From Arcticibacter sp. (GTDB taxonomy: Bacteria; Bacteroidota; Bacteroidia; 2-12-FULL-35-15), in contig JAJNQB010000017.1 in assembly GCA_021155045.1 (NCBI GenBank), positions 1 through 64,000 of the forward strand: DNA of 64,000 bases, given 5' to 3'. The position numbers and the translations under genes are program-made. This document shows, piece by piece, positions 25,328 to 34,450 of this stretch. The notes beneath the pieces are model-generated. The model ran no database searches. It was not told the origin of the DNA and saw only the letters and a list, made by a program, of their open reading frames with translations. How positions within the stretch are numbered: position 1 is the stretch's first letter; each line of letters begins with the position of its first letter.

Positions 25328-25639
25328 ATGGATTTGTATTTAACATCCCCTGATTGGGTAGAGTTTAGTTATTCAAGAAAAATTGAAAAAATTGAGCGAA
25401 TTAAGATAGGGTTGTTTTCTTATTTACATGCTACAATGGTTGACCAAGTCAAAAATTATTCAGACGAAAGCAAGTCAAAAGAAATAATTCTTACAACGTC
25501 ATTTCATTTTATTAGAACAAACTATATATCAAGACTTCCTTTAGAATTAAACGTGTTTGCTATTAAAATTGATAAAAGAGGCGAACTTAGATGCGGAATG
25601 TATTTAGCAAAAGGTGTGTCTCTCCATTTTAAAGACTAG
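25328..25639 (+). CDS. Hypothetical protein, 103 residues
   Basis: A single ATG-initiated frame between two minus-strand genes. It is mixed polar/hydrophobic with no signal, TM or motif (DWVEFSYSRKIEKIERIKIGL at the start, KRGELRCGMYLAKG near the end). Amino-acid composition and codon use look like real coding sequence and no longer ORF occurs on the other strand here. No family recognised. Confidence 0.55.
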   Translation: MDLYLTSPDWVEFSYSRKIEKIERIKIGLFSYLHATMVDQVKNYSDESKSKEIILTTSFHFIRTNYISRLPLELNVFAIKIDKRGELRCGMYLAKGVSLHFKD

Positions 25640-25651
25640 GATTTGCCTTTG

Positions 25652-26428
25652 CTACTTCTTCTGCGGAGGATTTATTACAGCATTAAATTTTGTCGCAATA
25701 AAATTTGCGATAGAAGGAAAAACAAGTGCAACAACTTTTTTAGGATTGTTTTCTTGGGAAGTAAATTTTGCTGATGCAGCTCCAGCAAGAATTAATTTAG
25801 AGTCTTTGTCGATAATGGTATAATGAACAGTTACTTCTCTTTGGTAAGTATTTGTTGCCATATCATACGATTCGGGAACAGATTGAATATCTAACTCATT
25901 TATAAAAACAAAATATTCTGATTTATATTTTTTATTCAAATACGGAATCAATTCATTGTTTGTTGTTTTTATGTTGGTGAATTTTTTATCTGCGCTTACT
26001 TCAACAGTAATTTGTCCGTTTTTAATTCCACTTTCTTTTTTATTTTCTACCGTTGGTGCTGTTGGTTTATCAATTAAGTCAAAAGAAATTGCTGTTGATT
26101 TATAGATGTAATCTAAATCTTTTGCGGTTTTAGCAGAATCAATGTAAAAGGAAACTACAGGGGATGCAATGCTTTGAAACTTTAATTTTAATTGGCTATC
26201 CAGCTGATGGCGGAAGTATTCACGTATTTGATTAAAATTCCATTTGGTAGGTTCATTAAATTTTTGGTCAAATTCACTCATGTACATTTTAGGTTCAAAA
26301 GGAACAATCATAATTTTTCCAGTAATTTCTTTTTTTGCAGCGGCAGAGTTTTTAACTCCTTCTTGCGCAGCAGAAACTAGGGTGATTAGAAAAGATAAAA
26401 AAAAGAAAACTACTTTTTTGTTTTTCAT
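25652..26428 (-). CDS. Hypothetical secreted protein
   Basis: 258 residues with a signal peptide (residues 1-21, ending SAAQ). The opening IMIVPFEPKMYMSE and the C-terminal VALVFPSIANFIATKF suggest a periplasmic alpha/beta fold of unknown function; the SFD segments near 110 show nothing catalytic. It follows rseP in the same direction with a 36-nt gap, so it may be the last gene of that operon. Confidence 0.75.
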   Translation of the reverse strand: MKNKKVVFFFLSFLITLVSAAQEGVKNSAAAKKEITGKIMIVPFEPKMYMSEFDQKFNEPTKWNFNQIREYFRHQLDSQLKLKFQSIASPVVSFYIDSAKTAKDLDYIYKSTAISFDLIDKPTAPTVENKKESGIKNGQITVEVSADKKFTNIKTTNNELIPYLNKKYKSEYFVFINELDIQSVPESYDMATNTYQREVTVHYTIIDKDSKLILAGAASAKFTSQENNPKKVVALVFPSIANFIATKFNAVINPPQKK

Positions 26429-26464
26429 TTTTGTTTCTATTTTTTTGTTTGCTACAAAAATTTG

Positions 26465-27787
26465 TTACTTCCCAAAAATCCATTTCACAACATCGTTGCC
26501 ATTGGCATACAACAAGAGTGCCAACAACAAAAACATTCCAGCATATTGTGCGTACTCCATTATTTTTTCATTTGGTTTTCTGCGAGTAATAACTTCGTAC
26601 AACAAGAACATCACATGTCCGCCATCTAAAGCTGGTATTGGTAAAATATTCATGATGGCTAAAACAATACTTAAAAAAGCAGTAAACGCCCAAAAGCTTT
26701 GCCAATCCCAATCGGGACTATATGCGTTAGCTATTCCAGCAAAGCCGCTCAACTCACGATGAGCACCTTTTACTGTAAACAACACTTTCATTTGTTTTAA
26801 GTAATCGTTAAATGTTTCTTTTGCTTTATTAATTCCAGCAGGAAAAGATGCCGCAAAATCATATTTTTTTGTAGATAAATCAAAATATTCATCTAATGTT
26901 TTTGGTCCTATTCCTATTGTTCCTGTTTCGCTTACTTGAGCAATTTTAGTAAGCGTATCATTGCTTCTAACTAAATCAATTTTTATAGCAAGGTTTTTAT
27001 TGTTTTTCAAAACTTTCACAAAATCTTGAAAATAAAATGTTGGTGTTCCATTCACAGAAAGAATTTTATCTCCTTTTAAAATTCCTGCCGCTTCTGCTGC
27101 CTTGCCTTTTAAAACAGTATCTACGTCAAACGGAAAGCGTGGTTCTACAAGCATATACTTGTTTTTTATCATCTCGCTTATATCATCTTCTGTAATATCA
27201 AAGCTCATTTCTTTTCCATCGCGCTCCACCTGAATTGATTTTGCTTTGTTAAGCATAATCTCCAAAGGAATCTTTTTGAAATTATCCACTTGCTGGTTGT
27301 CAACAGAAAGTACTTTATCTCCATCACGTAAACCGATTTGATAACCTAAAGTATCTACATGTACACCATATTTTGCATTTTGTGTTGGTAAATATTGTTC
27401 TCCCCAAACAAACAAGACCATTGCGTAAATCAAAATTCCTAAAATAGCATTAACGGTAACGCCTCCCACCATAACTATTAATCGTTGCCAAGCTGGCTTG
27501 CTTCTGAATTCCCAAGGCTCTGGCGGTTTTTTCATTTGCTCTTTGTCCATGCTTTCATCAATCATTCCAGCAATTTTTACATATCCTCCAAGAGGTAACC
27601 AACCGATACCATATTCTGTTTCGCCTTTTTTATATTTGAACAAAGAAAATTTCCAATCGAAAAACAAATAGAATTTTTCTACTCGTGTTTTAAAAAGTTT
27701 TGCAGGTATAAAATGCCCTAACTCATGCAATACAATTAAGATTGAAAGGCTTAGTATAAATTGTGCTACTTTAATTAATATTTCCAT
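26465..27787 (-). CDS. rseP: RseP-type site-2 intramembrane metalloprotease
   Basis: 440 residues from ATG 27787. Zn-binding HELGH (H21, E22, H25) in TM1, the second metal-site motif ALDGGH near residue 387, and PDZ regions between. It cleaves membrane-embedded anti-sigma factors or signal-peptide remnants. An upstream in-frame TTG at 27832 would add 15 residues encoded by the palindromic repeat at 27805-27825 and is rejected. It follows dxr by 62 nt and the hypothetical gene 25652 follows it. The gene order M23-dxr-rseP is conserved in many Bacteroidota. Confidence 0.94.
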   Translation of the reverse strand: MEILIKVAQFILSLSILIVLHELGHFIPAKLFKTRVEKFYLFFDWKFSLFKYKKGETEYGIGWLPLGGYVKIAGMIDESMDKEQMKKPPEPWEFRSKPAWQRLIVMVGGVTVNAILGILIYAMVLFVWGEQYLPTQNAKYGVHVDTLGYQIGLRDGDKVLSVDNQQVDNFKKIPLEIMLNKAKSIQVERDGKEMSFDITEDDISEMIKNKYMLVEPRFPFDVDTVLKGKAAEAAGILKGDKILSVNGTPTFYFQDFVKVLKNNKNLAIKIDLVRSNDTLTKIAQVSETGTIGIGPKTLDEYFDLSTKKYDFAASFPAGINKAKETFNDYLKQMKVLFTVKGAHRELSGFAGIANAYSPDWDWQSFWAFTAFLSIVLAIMNILPIPALDGGHVMFLLYEVITRRKPNEKIMEYAQYAGMFLLLALLLYANGNDVVKWIFGK

Positions 27788-27804
27788 CGAACTCACCCCT
27801 TTAT

Positions 27805-27825
27805 CCCCTCTACAAAAGAGAGGGG
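27805..27825. repeat. Palindromic repeat upstream of rseP
   Basis: CCCCTCT (27805-27811)/AGAGGGG (27819-27825) with a 7-nt loop, inside the longer word CACCCCTTTATCCCCTCTA. Same family as the hemW insertion. As it sits just upstream of ATG 27787 in the transcript it could form an RNA hairpin in the rseP leader. Confidence 0.65.
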
Positions 27826-27849
27826 GAAACAACCAGGTGCCTGTTGCTT

Positions 27850-29022
27850 TTAGTTTTTGTTATTATTATCTATTATCTCGCATGCTATAATTCTTGTTTT
27901 TTCATCTGTATCAACATAATTATCGTACGTTGGCTTTTTTATAAAATCTATTTTTTGTAAACAATTTTCTACCACATCGCTCATTTGTAAAAATCCAATT
28001 TTGTCTTTCAAAAAAGCATCTACTGCTATTTCGTTGGCGGCATTTAAAACACAAGGTGCATTTCCTCCTTTGTTCATAGCTTCATATGCCAATGCAAGGT
28101 TACGAAATGTTTTTGTATCTGCTTGTTCAAAAGTAAGTTGAGGATAGTTAAAAAAATTAAAACGAGGGAAATCTGATTGTATTCTTTCTGGATAAGCCAA
28201 AGCGTATTGTATAGGCAACTTCATATCGGGCAAACCCATTTGAGCTTTCATGCTTCCATCATTAAATTGTACAATTGAATGAACAATGCTTTGAGGGTGA
28301 ACAATTACATCAATTTGTTCTGGTTTTAATCCAAACAACCATTTTGCTTCTATTACTTCTAATCCTTTATTCATAAGTGAAGCAGAATCGATGGTTATTT
28401 TTGCTCCCATCTCCCAGTTAGGATGTTTTAATGCCTGCTCTTTTTTTATAGATTGTAAAAATAGTTTGTCTTTTCCTCTGAATGGTCCGCCAGAAGCGGT
28501 TAAATAAATTTTTTCGATGGGGTTGTGCCATTCGCCTGTTAAACATTGAAAAATAGCAGAATGCTCTGAATCAACAGGATAAAGGTTTACAGCATTTTCT
28601 TTTGCTAATTGAGTTACCAATTCGCCAGCAACCACAAGTGTTTCTTTGTTTGCCAAAGCAATTTGTTTGCCTGCTTTAATTGCAGAAATAGTAGATTCTA
28701 ATCCTGCATAACCAACAATAGCAGCCAACACCACATCAATTGATTCCATTTGAACAACTTGTGAAACAGCTTTGTTTCCTGCAAAAACTTTTATGTCTTC
28801 CTTTTGTAATGCCTCTTTTACGTATTGATATTTTGACTCATCAGCAATTACAACCGTATTGGGGTTAAATTCAATGGCTTGTTTGATCAGCAAATCAGCA
28901 TTTCCATTTGCAGTTAATACTTCCACAACAAATTTATCGGGATTTGCTTTTATAACCTCCAGCGCTTGTGTTCCAATGGACCCCGTACTCCCAAGTATTG
29001 CTATTTTCTTTTTTTCTGACAT
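27850..29022 (-). CDS. dxr: 1-deoxy-D-xylulose 5-phosphate reductoisomerase
   Basis: 390 residues, full length. NADPH-binding GSTGSIGTQ (10-18), metal- and substrate-binding segments PVDSEHSAIFQCL, LTASGGPFR and MNKGLEVIEA (Asp/Glu ligands). It makes 2-C-methyl-D-erythritol 4-phosphate in the MEP isoprenoid pathway. The start is ATG 29022, 3 nt after the M23 gene's stop; with rseP downstream this forms an operon. Confidence 0.95.
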   Translation of the reverse strand: MSEKKKIAILGSTGSIGTQALEVIKANPDKFVVEVLTANGNADLLIKQAIEFNPNTVVIADESKYQYVKEALQKEDIKVFAGNKAVSQVVQMESIDVVLAAIVGYAGLESTISAIKAGKQIALANKETLVVAGELVTQLAKENAVNLYPVDSEHSAIFQCLTGEWHNPIEKIYLTASGGPFRGKDKLFLQSIKKEQALKHPNWEMGAKITIDSASLMNKGLEVIEAKWLFGLKPEQIDVIVHPQSIVHSIVQFNDGSMKAQMGLPDMKLPIQYALAYPERIQSDFPRFNFFNYPQLTFEQADTKTFRNLALAYEAMNKGGNAPCVLNAANEIAVDAFLKDKIGFLQMSDVVENCLQKIDFIKKPTYDNYVDTDEKTRIIACEIIDNNNKN

Positions 29023-29025
29023 AAT

Positions 29026-29895
29026 TTAAAACACCATGTATTCCTGAGGATTTATGGCAGTGCCATTATACCATAATTCAAAATGTAAATGTGGTCCTGT
29101 TGATTGTTCTCCTGTATTTCCAATAATAGCAATCGGTTCACCAGCCTTAACATAATCACCCACCTTTTTTAATAACGTAGAATTATGTTTATAAACCGAC
29201 ACAACATTGTTTGAATGTTGAACGGTGATGGTATATCCTGTTTCGCTCGACCAGCCTGTAAATATAACTGTTCCATCAAGTGTAGATTTTATTGCTTCGT
29301 TTTCTGGACCAACAATATCAAGCCCAAAGTGTTGTTCTTTTGCTTTAAACGAAGATGTTATCATTCCTTTTAATGGAGTAAAAAAGAAAAAATTGCTTAT
29401 TCCGCTTTTGTTTGTTTCTGAGCCAAATGCAAGGCTGTATTTGTCTTCTGCTTCAATTTTTTTACGTAACTCTTCTTCTTTTTTAGATGCTGCAGTATTT
29501 ATTTTATTGTAATCTGTTGATTTGTTTGGTTTATTTTGAGTGCTATCGTTAGAGGTGTTTCCATTTAAAACTCCACCAATATTTTGGATGTATGCATTTT
29601 GCATAATCAAATATTGTTGCAAAGAATCTGTTTTAAAAGTCATTTTTAAAACCTCTCTTCTTAGCCCAACATCTGCATATCCTGGAACATATTCTCTCAA
29701 AGGTGTAAATGCAATGATGGAAGTAACCAGTGCGGTCATTACTATGGTAATAGAGCCAATCAACACAAAAAAGCCAAGTGGTGTTAGTCGCAATGAAAAT
29801 TTTTCTTCAAACGTATCGTCATTCATTATCACAATACGATAACGGTGTTTGATACGATCTAAAAATTTACGTTTATTTTTTTTCTCTTCTGCCAT
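29026..29895 (-). CDS. M23-family metallopeptidase with TM anchor
   Basis: 289 residues: TM helix (38-62), a linker and coiled coil, then an M23/LytM domain at about 173-289 with HFGLD (H189, D193) and HLHF (H269, H271), the LytM zinc site. It probably acts in the periplasm on peptidoglycan and is anchored by its N-terminus. First gene of the M23-dxr-rseP operon; the intergenic region has no certain promoter. Confidence 0.9.
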   Translation of the reverse strand: MAEEKKNKRKFLDRIKHRYRIVIMNDDTFEEKFSLRLTPLGFFVLIGSITIVMTALVTSIIAFTPLREYVPGYADVGLRREVLKMTFKTDSLQQYLIMQNAYIQNIGGVLNGNTSNDSTQNKPNKSTDYNKINTAASKKEEELRKKIEAEDKYSLAFGSETNKSGISNFFFFTPLKGMITSSFKAKEQHFGLDIVGPENEAIKSTLDGTVIFTGWSSETGYTITVQHSNNVVSVYKHNSTLLKKVGDYVKAGEPIAIIGNTGEQSTGPHLHFELWYNGTAINPQEYMVF

Positions 29896-30001
29896 TTATT
29901 TGGGTTTGCAAATATCGTAATTATTTTAGTTTAAGGCATCCTTTGGGCAACCCTTCCGTCTATTTATTGTATAAAAAAGCCTTTTTATCAAAAAAATAAA
30001 A

Positions 30002-30009
30002 TATTTTTG
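30002..30009 (+). promoter_or_regulatory. -7 element for porW/sprE
   Basis: TATTTTTG, exact TAnnTTTG match, about 41 nt before the TTG start; no clear -33. Confidence 0.4.
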
Positions 30010-30049
30010 CCTTTCTCTCGTTATGTGAGATTGTAATAACAAAAAGGAG

Positions 30050-32689
30050 TTGAAGAATTTTATAAAATATCTTTTTTACGTTTTGTTTTTTTTGTTTGTG
30101 CTGCAAAGCTGTAAACAAACAAAAAACACTGCTATGCATAGGGGTTGGCACAATATGAATGCCCGTTATAACGGTTATTTCTATTCGAATGACAATATGA
30201 AAGAAACGGTTAAAAAAATAGAAAAAAACAATAAAGACGATTTTTCTAAAATTATTCCCATTTATGTTTACCCAGATAATAATTCCGCAAAAACCTATTT
30301 TGGCGATTTAGACAAAACGATTAAAAAATCTTCTACCGTTATTCAACGGCATGCTATACAAAATAAAAAAACAAAAGAAGAAATAGCAAATGCTTGCAAA
30401 TGGATTGATGAAAATTATGTGTTGATTGGTAGAGCACATTTGTATAAACGCGATTTGTTTTCTGCTTTAGAAACGTTTGAATACGTTTCTAAAAAATATC
30501 CCAACCCAGAAGCAAAATATATGGGGATGCTTTGGCTAGCAAAAACACAAAACGAAATTGGAAGTTATTCGCAAACAGAATTAATTTTAGATAATTTAAG
30601 AAACGCAAAAGATTTGCCTGCTACAAGATATTATCAAAAAGATTTTGCGTTGGTAACAGCAGACTTTTATATCAAGCGCAACGACTACTCTCCAGCTATT
30701 AAAAGCCTTACAAAAGCAATTACTCTAACCAAGAATAAGCGAGAAAGGGCTCGTTATGTTTATGTTTTAGCGCAGCTATATGAATCGATGGGTGAGAATA
30801 AAAAAGCAAGCCAATATTATTCTATGGTTCCCAATATGAACCCAAAATACGAAATGATTTTTAATGCTCAAATGAAAAGAGCTCAATTGTTTGAAGGGAA
30901 TGCTGCTGATAGTAAAATAGTAAAAAAACAATTGATGAAAATGTTGAAGGATGCTAAAAATACAGAATACCAAGATCAAATTTATTATGCTCTTGCTCAA
31001 ATTGAATACCAAGAAAAGCATACCGACCAATCTCTTGTTTACCTCGAAAAATCGGTTCGTGTAAGCGTTTCAAACAATTCCCAAAAGGCATTATCATATT
31101 TAAAACGTGCTGACATTTTTTTCGATGTTGCTAACTATACTGTTGCGCAAGCAAATTACGATAGCACCATTATGTTTTTACCGCAGGATTATCCTAATTA
31201 CAAACAAATTGATGCAAAGAAAAAAAGCTTAACCAACTTGGTTGTAAACTTAAAAGTAATTGCTCTTGAAGACAGTTTACAAGCACTTGGTAAAATGAAT
31301 GAAGCAGACCGAAATGAAAAAATTGACAAAATAATTGACAAAATAGAAGAAGAAGAGAGGCTTGCTGCAGAACAAAAATTAATTGATCAAAATAATTTGT
31401 TAAACCAAAACAACAACCCAACTACTATTACAAATACAACAGCCAGTAATAGCTCTTGGTATTTTTATAATCCCGGTACCGTTGCTTTTGGTGTTGGAGA
31501 GTTCAACAAAAAATGGGGACCAAGAAAACTAGAAGACGACTGGAGAAGAAAAGATAAAGAACAAATTTTGGTTAATAATACAACTGACAATAACGAAGAT
31601 ATTGTTGATTCTGCTGCAACAAACACCACAAATACAAATAATAATGCCATTGTAAAAACAACCAACAAAAAAGAAAGAGCCTATTATTTAAAAGACATCC
31701 CCTTAACTCCTGAAGCATTTGAAAAATCGAATGTAAAAATTGTTGCTGCTTTTTATAATGCAGGAAGCATTTACAAAGAAGAATTATTTAACAATAAAAA
31801 ATCGGTTGAAACTTTTGAAGAACTAATAAAGCGTTATCCCGAAAACAAGCACAAGCTTTCTTGTTATTATCAATTGTACAGAACCTATTTGGTTTTAAAA
31901 AATGAACCCAAATCTGATTATTACAAAAATTTAATTTTAACAGAATATCCGAATACCGAATACGCTAAAATTATTAAAAACCCAGATTATGCTAAAGATA
32001 TTGCTGCGAGCAAAAGTGAAGTAGAAAAATTTTATACCGAAACATTTATGCTTTACAGCGATGGCAAATATTATGATGCGCTCGCAAATTGCAAAAGAGC
32101 AGACTCGCTTTATTCTAAAAGTGCTTTAATGCCACAGTTTACTTTTCTGAAAGCATTGTGTATTGGCAGAACGCAAGATATTAATTCTTTTGAAGGTGCA
32201 TTGGTAAACGTAACATTAAAATATCCAAAGGAACCTGTGAGAGAAAAAGCACAACAAATTTTAGATGCAATCAAAAAACAAAAAAATCCTTCTTTAAAAG
32301 ATTCTACTGCAACTGTTGCACAGAAATATATTTTTAGTGAAACAGGAGACTATTATTGGGTGGTAATTATCAAAAATGGAAAAGGGAATGTAAATGCTTT
32401 TAAAGAAAAACTGAGCGACATTAATTCCCAAACATATAGCATTCAAGAGCTCTCGATTACTTCTATGTTTTTAGATACACAGCAACAACTGGTAAGTGTA
32501 AAAACTTTCAACGGAAAAAAGTCAGCAATGGACTATTACACATTTATGAAAACCAATGCTTATCTCTATTCTGATATAGAAGCGGGTGCTTATCAATCAT
32601 TTATTATTTCTTCTGAAAATTATACTACTTTTTACAAGGATAAAAATGTAGAGGAATATCAGCAATTCTTTACTCAGAATTTTAAATAA
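30050..32689 (+). CDS. sprE: PorW/SprE-like T9SS lipoprotein
   Basis: 879 residues from TTG 30050 (start chosen because it gives a complete lipoprotein signal, lipobox LQSC with Cys24). The N-terminal NMNARYNGYFYS segment, a long TPR-rich body (about 120-400) and a second repeat region (about 555-750) match PorW/SprE, a periplasmic lipoprotein needed for T9SS function and gliding in Bacteroidota. This fits the T9SS-tailed proteins elsewhere in the window. Residues about 430-530 are low-complexity Asn/Thr/Glu-rich. It precedes bactofilin, as in related genomes. Confidence 0.88.
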   Translation: MKNFIKYLFYVLFFLFVLQSCKQTKNTAMHRGWHNMNARYNGYFYSNDNMKETVKKIEKNNKDDFSKIIPIYVYPDNNSAKTYFGDLDKTIKKSSTVIQRHAIQNKKTKEEIANACKWIDENYVLIGRAHLYKRDLFSALETFEYVSKKYPNPEAKYMGMLWLAKTQNEIGSYSQTELILDNLRNAKDLPATRYYQKDFALVTADFYIKRNDYSPAIKSLTKAITLTKNKRERARYVYVLAQLYESMGENKKASQYYSMVPNMNPKYEMIFNAQMKRAQLFEGNAADSKIVKKQLMKMLKDAKNTEYQDQIYYALAQIEYQEKHTDQSLVYLEKSVRVSVSNNSQKALSYLKRADIFFDVANYTVAQANYDSTIMFLPQDYPNYKQIDAKKKSLTNLVVNLKVIALEDSLQALGKMNEADRNEKIDKIIDKIEEEERLAAEQKLIDQNNLLNQNNNPTTITNTTASNSSWYFYNPGTVAFGVGEFNKKWGPRKLEDDWRRKDKEQILVNNTTDNNEDIVDSAATNTTNTNNNAIVKTTNKKERAYYLKDIPLTPEAFEKSNVKIVAAFYNAGSIYKEELFNNKKSVETFEELIKRYPENKHKLSCYYQLYRTYLVLKNEPKSDYYKNLILTEYPNTEYAKIIKNPDYAKDIAASKSEVEKFYTETFMLYSDGKYYDALANCKRADSLYSKSALMPQFTFLKALCIGRTQDINSFEGALVNVTLKYPKEPVREKAQQILDAIKKQKNPSLKDSTATVAQKYIFSETGDYYWVVIIKNGKGNVNAFKEKLSDINSQTYSIQELSITSMFLDTQQQLVSVKTFNGKKSAMDYYTFMKTNAYLYSDIEAGAYQSFIISSENYTTFYKDKNVEEYQQFFTQNFK

Positions 32690-32721
32690 CAGCCTTAAAT
32701 TTTTCTTAAAATAATCTCTCG

Positions 32722-32751
32722 TTGATTTTTTAGTTTTTTCAATTATCTTTA
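32722..32751 (+). promoter_or_regulatory. Promoter of the bactofilin-atpZ genes
   Basis: TTG (32722-32724), 19-nt spacer, TATCTTTA (32744-32751), one mismatch to TAnnTTTG; about 30 nt before ATG 32781 and 45 nt before 32796. Confidence 0.45.
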
Positions 32752-32780
32752 CGAAAATCTACTTTTAATTAATATACCTA

Positions 32781-33194
32781 ATGTTTAATAAATCTATGGC
32801 AAAAAACACAAACGAAACGCCTTCGGTAAACCTGATAGGTGCAGGAACAGTTATTGAAGGCGACATCACCACGAATGGCGATATGCGAATAGATGGCAGT
32901 TTAACAGGAACCATAAACGTAAAAGGCAAATTGGTTGTGGGAGCAACGGGAATGGTAGAAGGTGAAATCATTTGCCAAAATGCTGATGTTTCTGGAACAA
33001 TAAAAGGAAAAATTGGTGTGGCAGAATTGCTTTCTTTAAAATCCTCATCAAAATTAAACGGAGATATTATTACAAATAAAATTGCTGTTGAGCCAGGAGC
33101 TACATTTAGCGGCTCTTGTAGTATGGGAGGACTTATAAAAGACATAAAAGGTGAACAACGAGAAAAAACCGAACTTGCCGAAAAAACAGCTTAA
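32781..33194 (+). CDS. Bactofilin-family cytoskeletal protein
   Basis: 137 residues (132 from the alternative ATG 32796, MAKNTNE, which looks more typical). A right-handed beta-helix built of short repeats: GTVIEGDI, GDMRIDGSLTGTI, KLVVGATGMVEGEI, ADVSGTIKGKI and SSKLNGDI, flanked by polar tails. Bactofilins polymerise without nucleotide into membrane-bound filaments. Overlaps atpZ by 44 nt. Confidence 0.93.
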   Translation: MFNKSMAKNTNETPSVNLIGAGTVIEGDITTNGDMRIDGSLTGTINVKGKLVVGATGMVEGEIICQNADVSGTIKGKIGVAELLSLKSSSKLNGDIITNKIAVEPGATFSGSCSMGGLIKDIKGEQREKTELAEKTA

Positions 33195-33381
33195 CGGCTA
33201 TGTAAAATATTCGGGAATGGCAGTACAAATGGCTGCTATTATTGTTGGTGGTGTGCTAGGCGGCATTAAGCTCGATGAATATTTAGAATTGAAATTTCCT
33301 GCATTTACCTTGATTCTTACCTTACTGGGTGTGTTTTTAGCAATGTATTATTTTATTAAAGATGTTATCAAAAAAAAATAA
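33151..33381 (+). CDS. atpZ: AtpZ/AtpI-family protein
   Basis: 76 residues from GTG 33151: polar N-terminus, two TM helices (about 20-40, 48-70) joined by GGIKLDEYLELKFP, the AtpZ hairpin that aids ATP synthase assembly or Mg handling. It overlaps the bactofilin end and is followed immediately by 33382. In related Bacteroidota this gene starts the ATP synthase operon; here the other subunits are absent. Confidence 0.85.
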   Translation: MNNEKKPNLPKKQLNGYVKYSGMAVQMAAIIVGGVLGGIKLDEYLELKFPAFTLILTLLGVFLAMYYFIKDVIKKK

Positions 33382-33786
33382 ATGCAATCACCTTCTTTAA
33401 AATCATTTTTCATTCAATTATTTATTTTTTCTTTTTTTACAGGACTCTTGGTTTTTGTTTGGAACCACTATTTTAGCTTACGATTTCAAACAAATTTATC
33501 TTGGGCTATTTGGTTGTTTTTTATTTGTTCAACTACCGTTATTCATTATGTATTAACAACTGCAGCAATAAAAAATCCAAAACGATTTATTGTTGCTTTT
33601 ATGCTTACAACAGCAATTAAGCTATTCGGTTTTTTAACGCTTATTTTAATTTATGCGGTTATTAAAAGAGAAGCTGCATTAGGGTTTACAATGCTGTTTT
33701 TAACAATGTATCTTTTATATAGTGCCTTTGAAGTAATAACTCTTATGAAATTTTTTAAGAAACAAAAGGAAGATGCGAAGCGATAA
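33382..33786 (+). CDS. Small polytopic membrane protein (atp-leader type)
   Basis: 134 residues with four TM helices and a basic C-terminus (FKKQKEDAKR). It starts right after atpZ's stop (ATG 33382). In related genomes a protein of this sort follows AtpZ and precedes atpB. No family name is claimed. Its last 32 nt overlap the convergent pseudouridine synthase gene. Confidence 0.75.
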   Translation: MQSPSLKSFFIQLFIFSFFTGLLVFVWNHYFSLRFQTNLSWAIWLFFICSTTVIHYVLTTAAIKNPKRFIVAFMLTTAIKLFGFLTLILIYAVIKREAALGFTMLFLTMYLLYSAFEVITLMKFFKKQKEDAKR

Positions 33787-34450
33787 CCTCCACCTCCCTC
33801 CACTCTCCTGCCTTCATATTTCCAATTTTCCAATCAGCAATTTTTGTTCGTTTTAAAAAAACAACTTCATAGCCTAATTTATAACACATTCTTCTTATCT
33901 GCCTATTTTTGCCTTCTGTTAGCGTAATTTTAAATGTATTGTTTTCTATTATTTCTATAAGGCAAGGAGCGGTTTTGTTTCCCATAATCACAACTCCCGT
34001 TTCCATTTGTGATTTGAGTGTTTTATCTATTTTTTTGTTTACCTGAACAATGTATTCTTTTTCTTTTTTGAAAATAGGATGGGCTAAATTATTGGCTAGT
34101 TTACCATCAGTAGTTAAAAACAATAAGCCTTCAGAATCTTTGTCTAAACGCCCTGCAAAAAACAAACTTTCAAATTCTGGAAATTTATTTACAAGACTAT
34201 TTTCAATTTTTTTATTGTGAGTTGTTTCTATTCCTTTGGGTTTATAAAACAAAATATATTTATGTTTTATTTTTTGTTGTAGCATTTTTTTGTCAAAAAC
34301 AATTTCATCTTCTACATTTACAAAAACGTTTTCAGAAATCACAACATCATTCACAATAAGCTTTTCGCTATCAATCGCTTTTTGTGCTTGCTCGTTTGTA
34401 AATCCAGAATGATGAACAAGAAAGTATTTTATTTTTTTGCGAAAACTCAA
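33755..34450 (-). CDS. S4-domain pseudouridine synthase (RluF/RluB family)
   Basis: 231 residues from TTG 34450, whose codon overlaps the upstream TGA (TTGA), the usual coupling. A longer frame to ATG 34504 exists but its extra residues are unlike the family. N-terminal S4 RNA-binding domain (LSFRKKIKYFLVHHS...), catalytic motif GRLDKDSEG with Asp103, and KNRQIRRMCYKLGY near the C-terminus. It isomerises uridine in 23S rRNA (RluF-like) or tRNA; the exact site is not resolved. Confidence 0.9.
   Translation of the reverse strand: MSFRKKIKYFLVHHSGFTNEQAQKAIDSEKLIVNDVVISENVFVNVEDEIVFDKKMLQQKIKHKYILFYKPKGIETTHNKKIENSLVNKFPEFESLFFAGRLDKDSEGLLFLTTDGKLANNLAHPIFKKEKEYIVQVNKKIDKTLKSQMETGVVIMGNKTAPCLIEIIENNTFKITLTEGKNRQIRRMCYKLGYEVVFLKRTKIADWKIGNMKAGEWREVEVIASHLPFVS

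Noticed and set aside
29225..29842. Plus-strand frames inside the M23 peptidase gene
   Set aside because: They are shadow frames of a clearly recognisable peptidase; residue patterns show no coherent domain.
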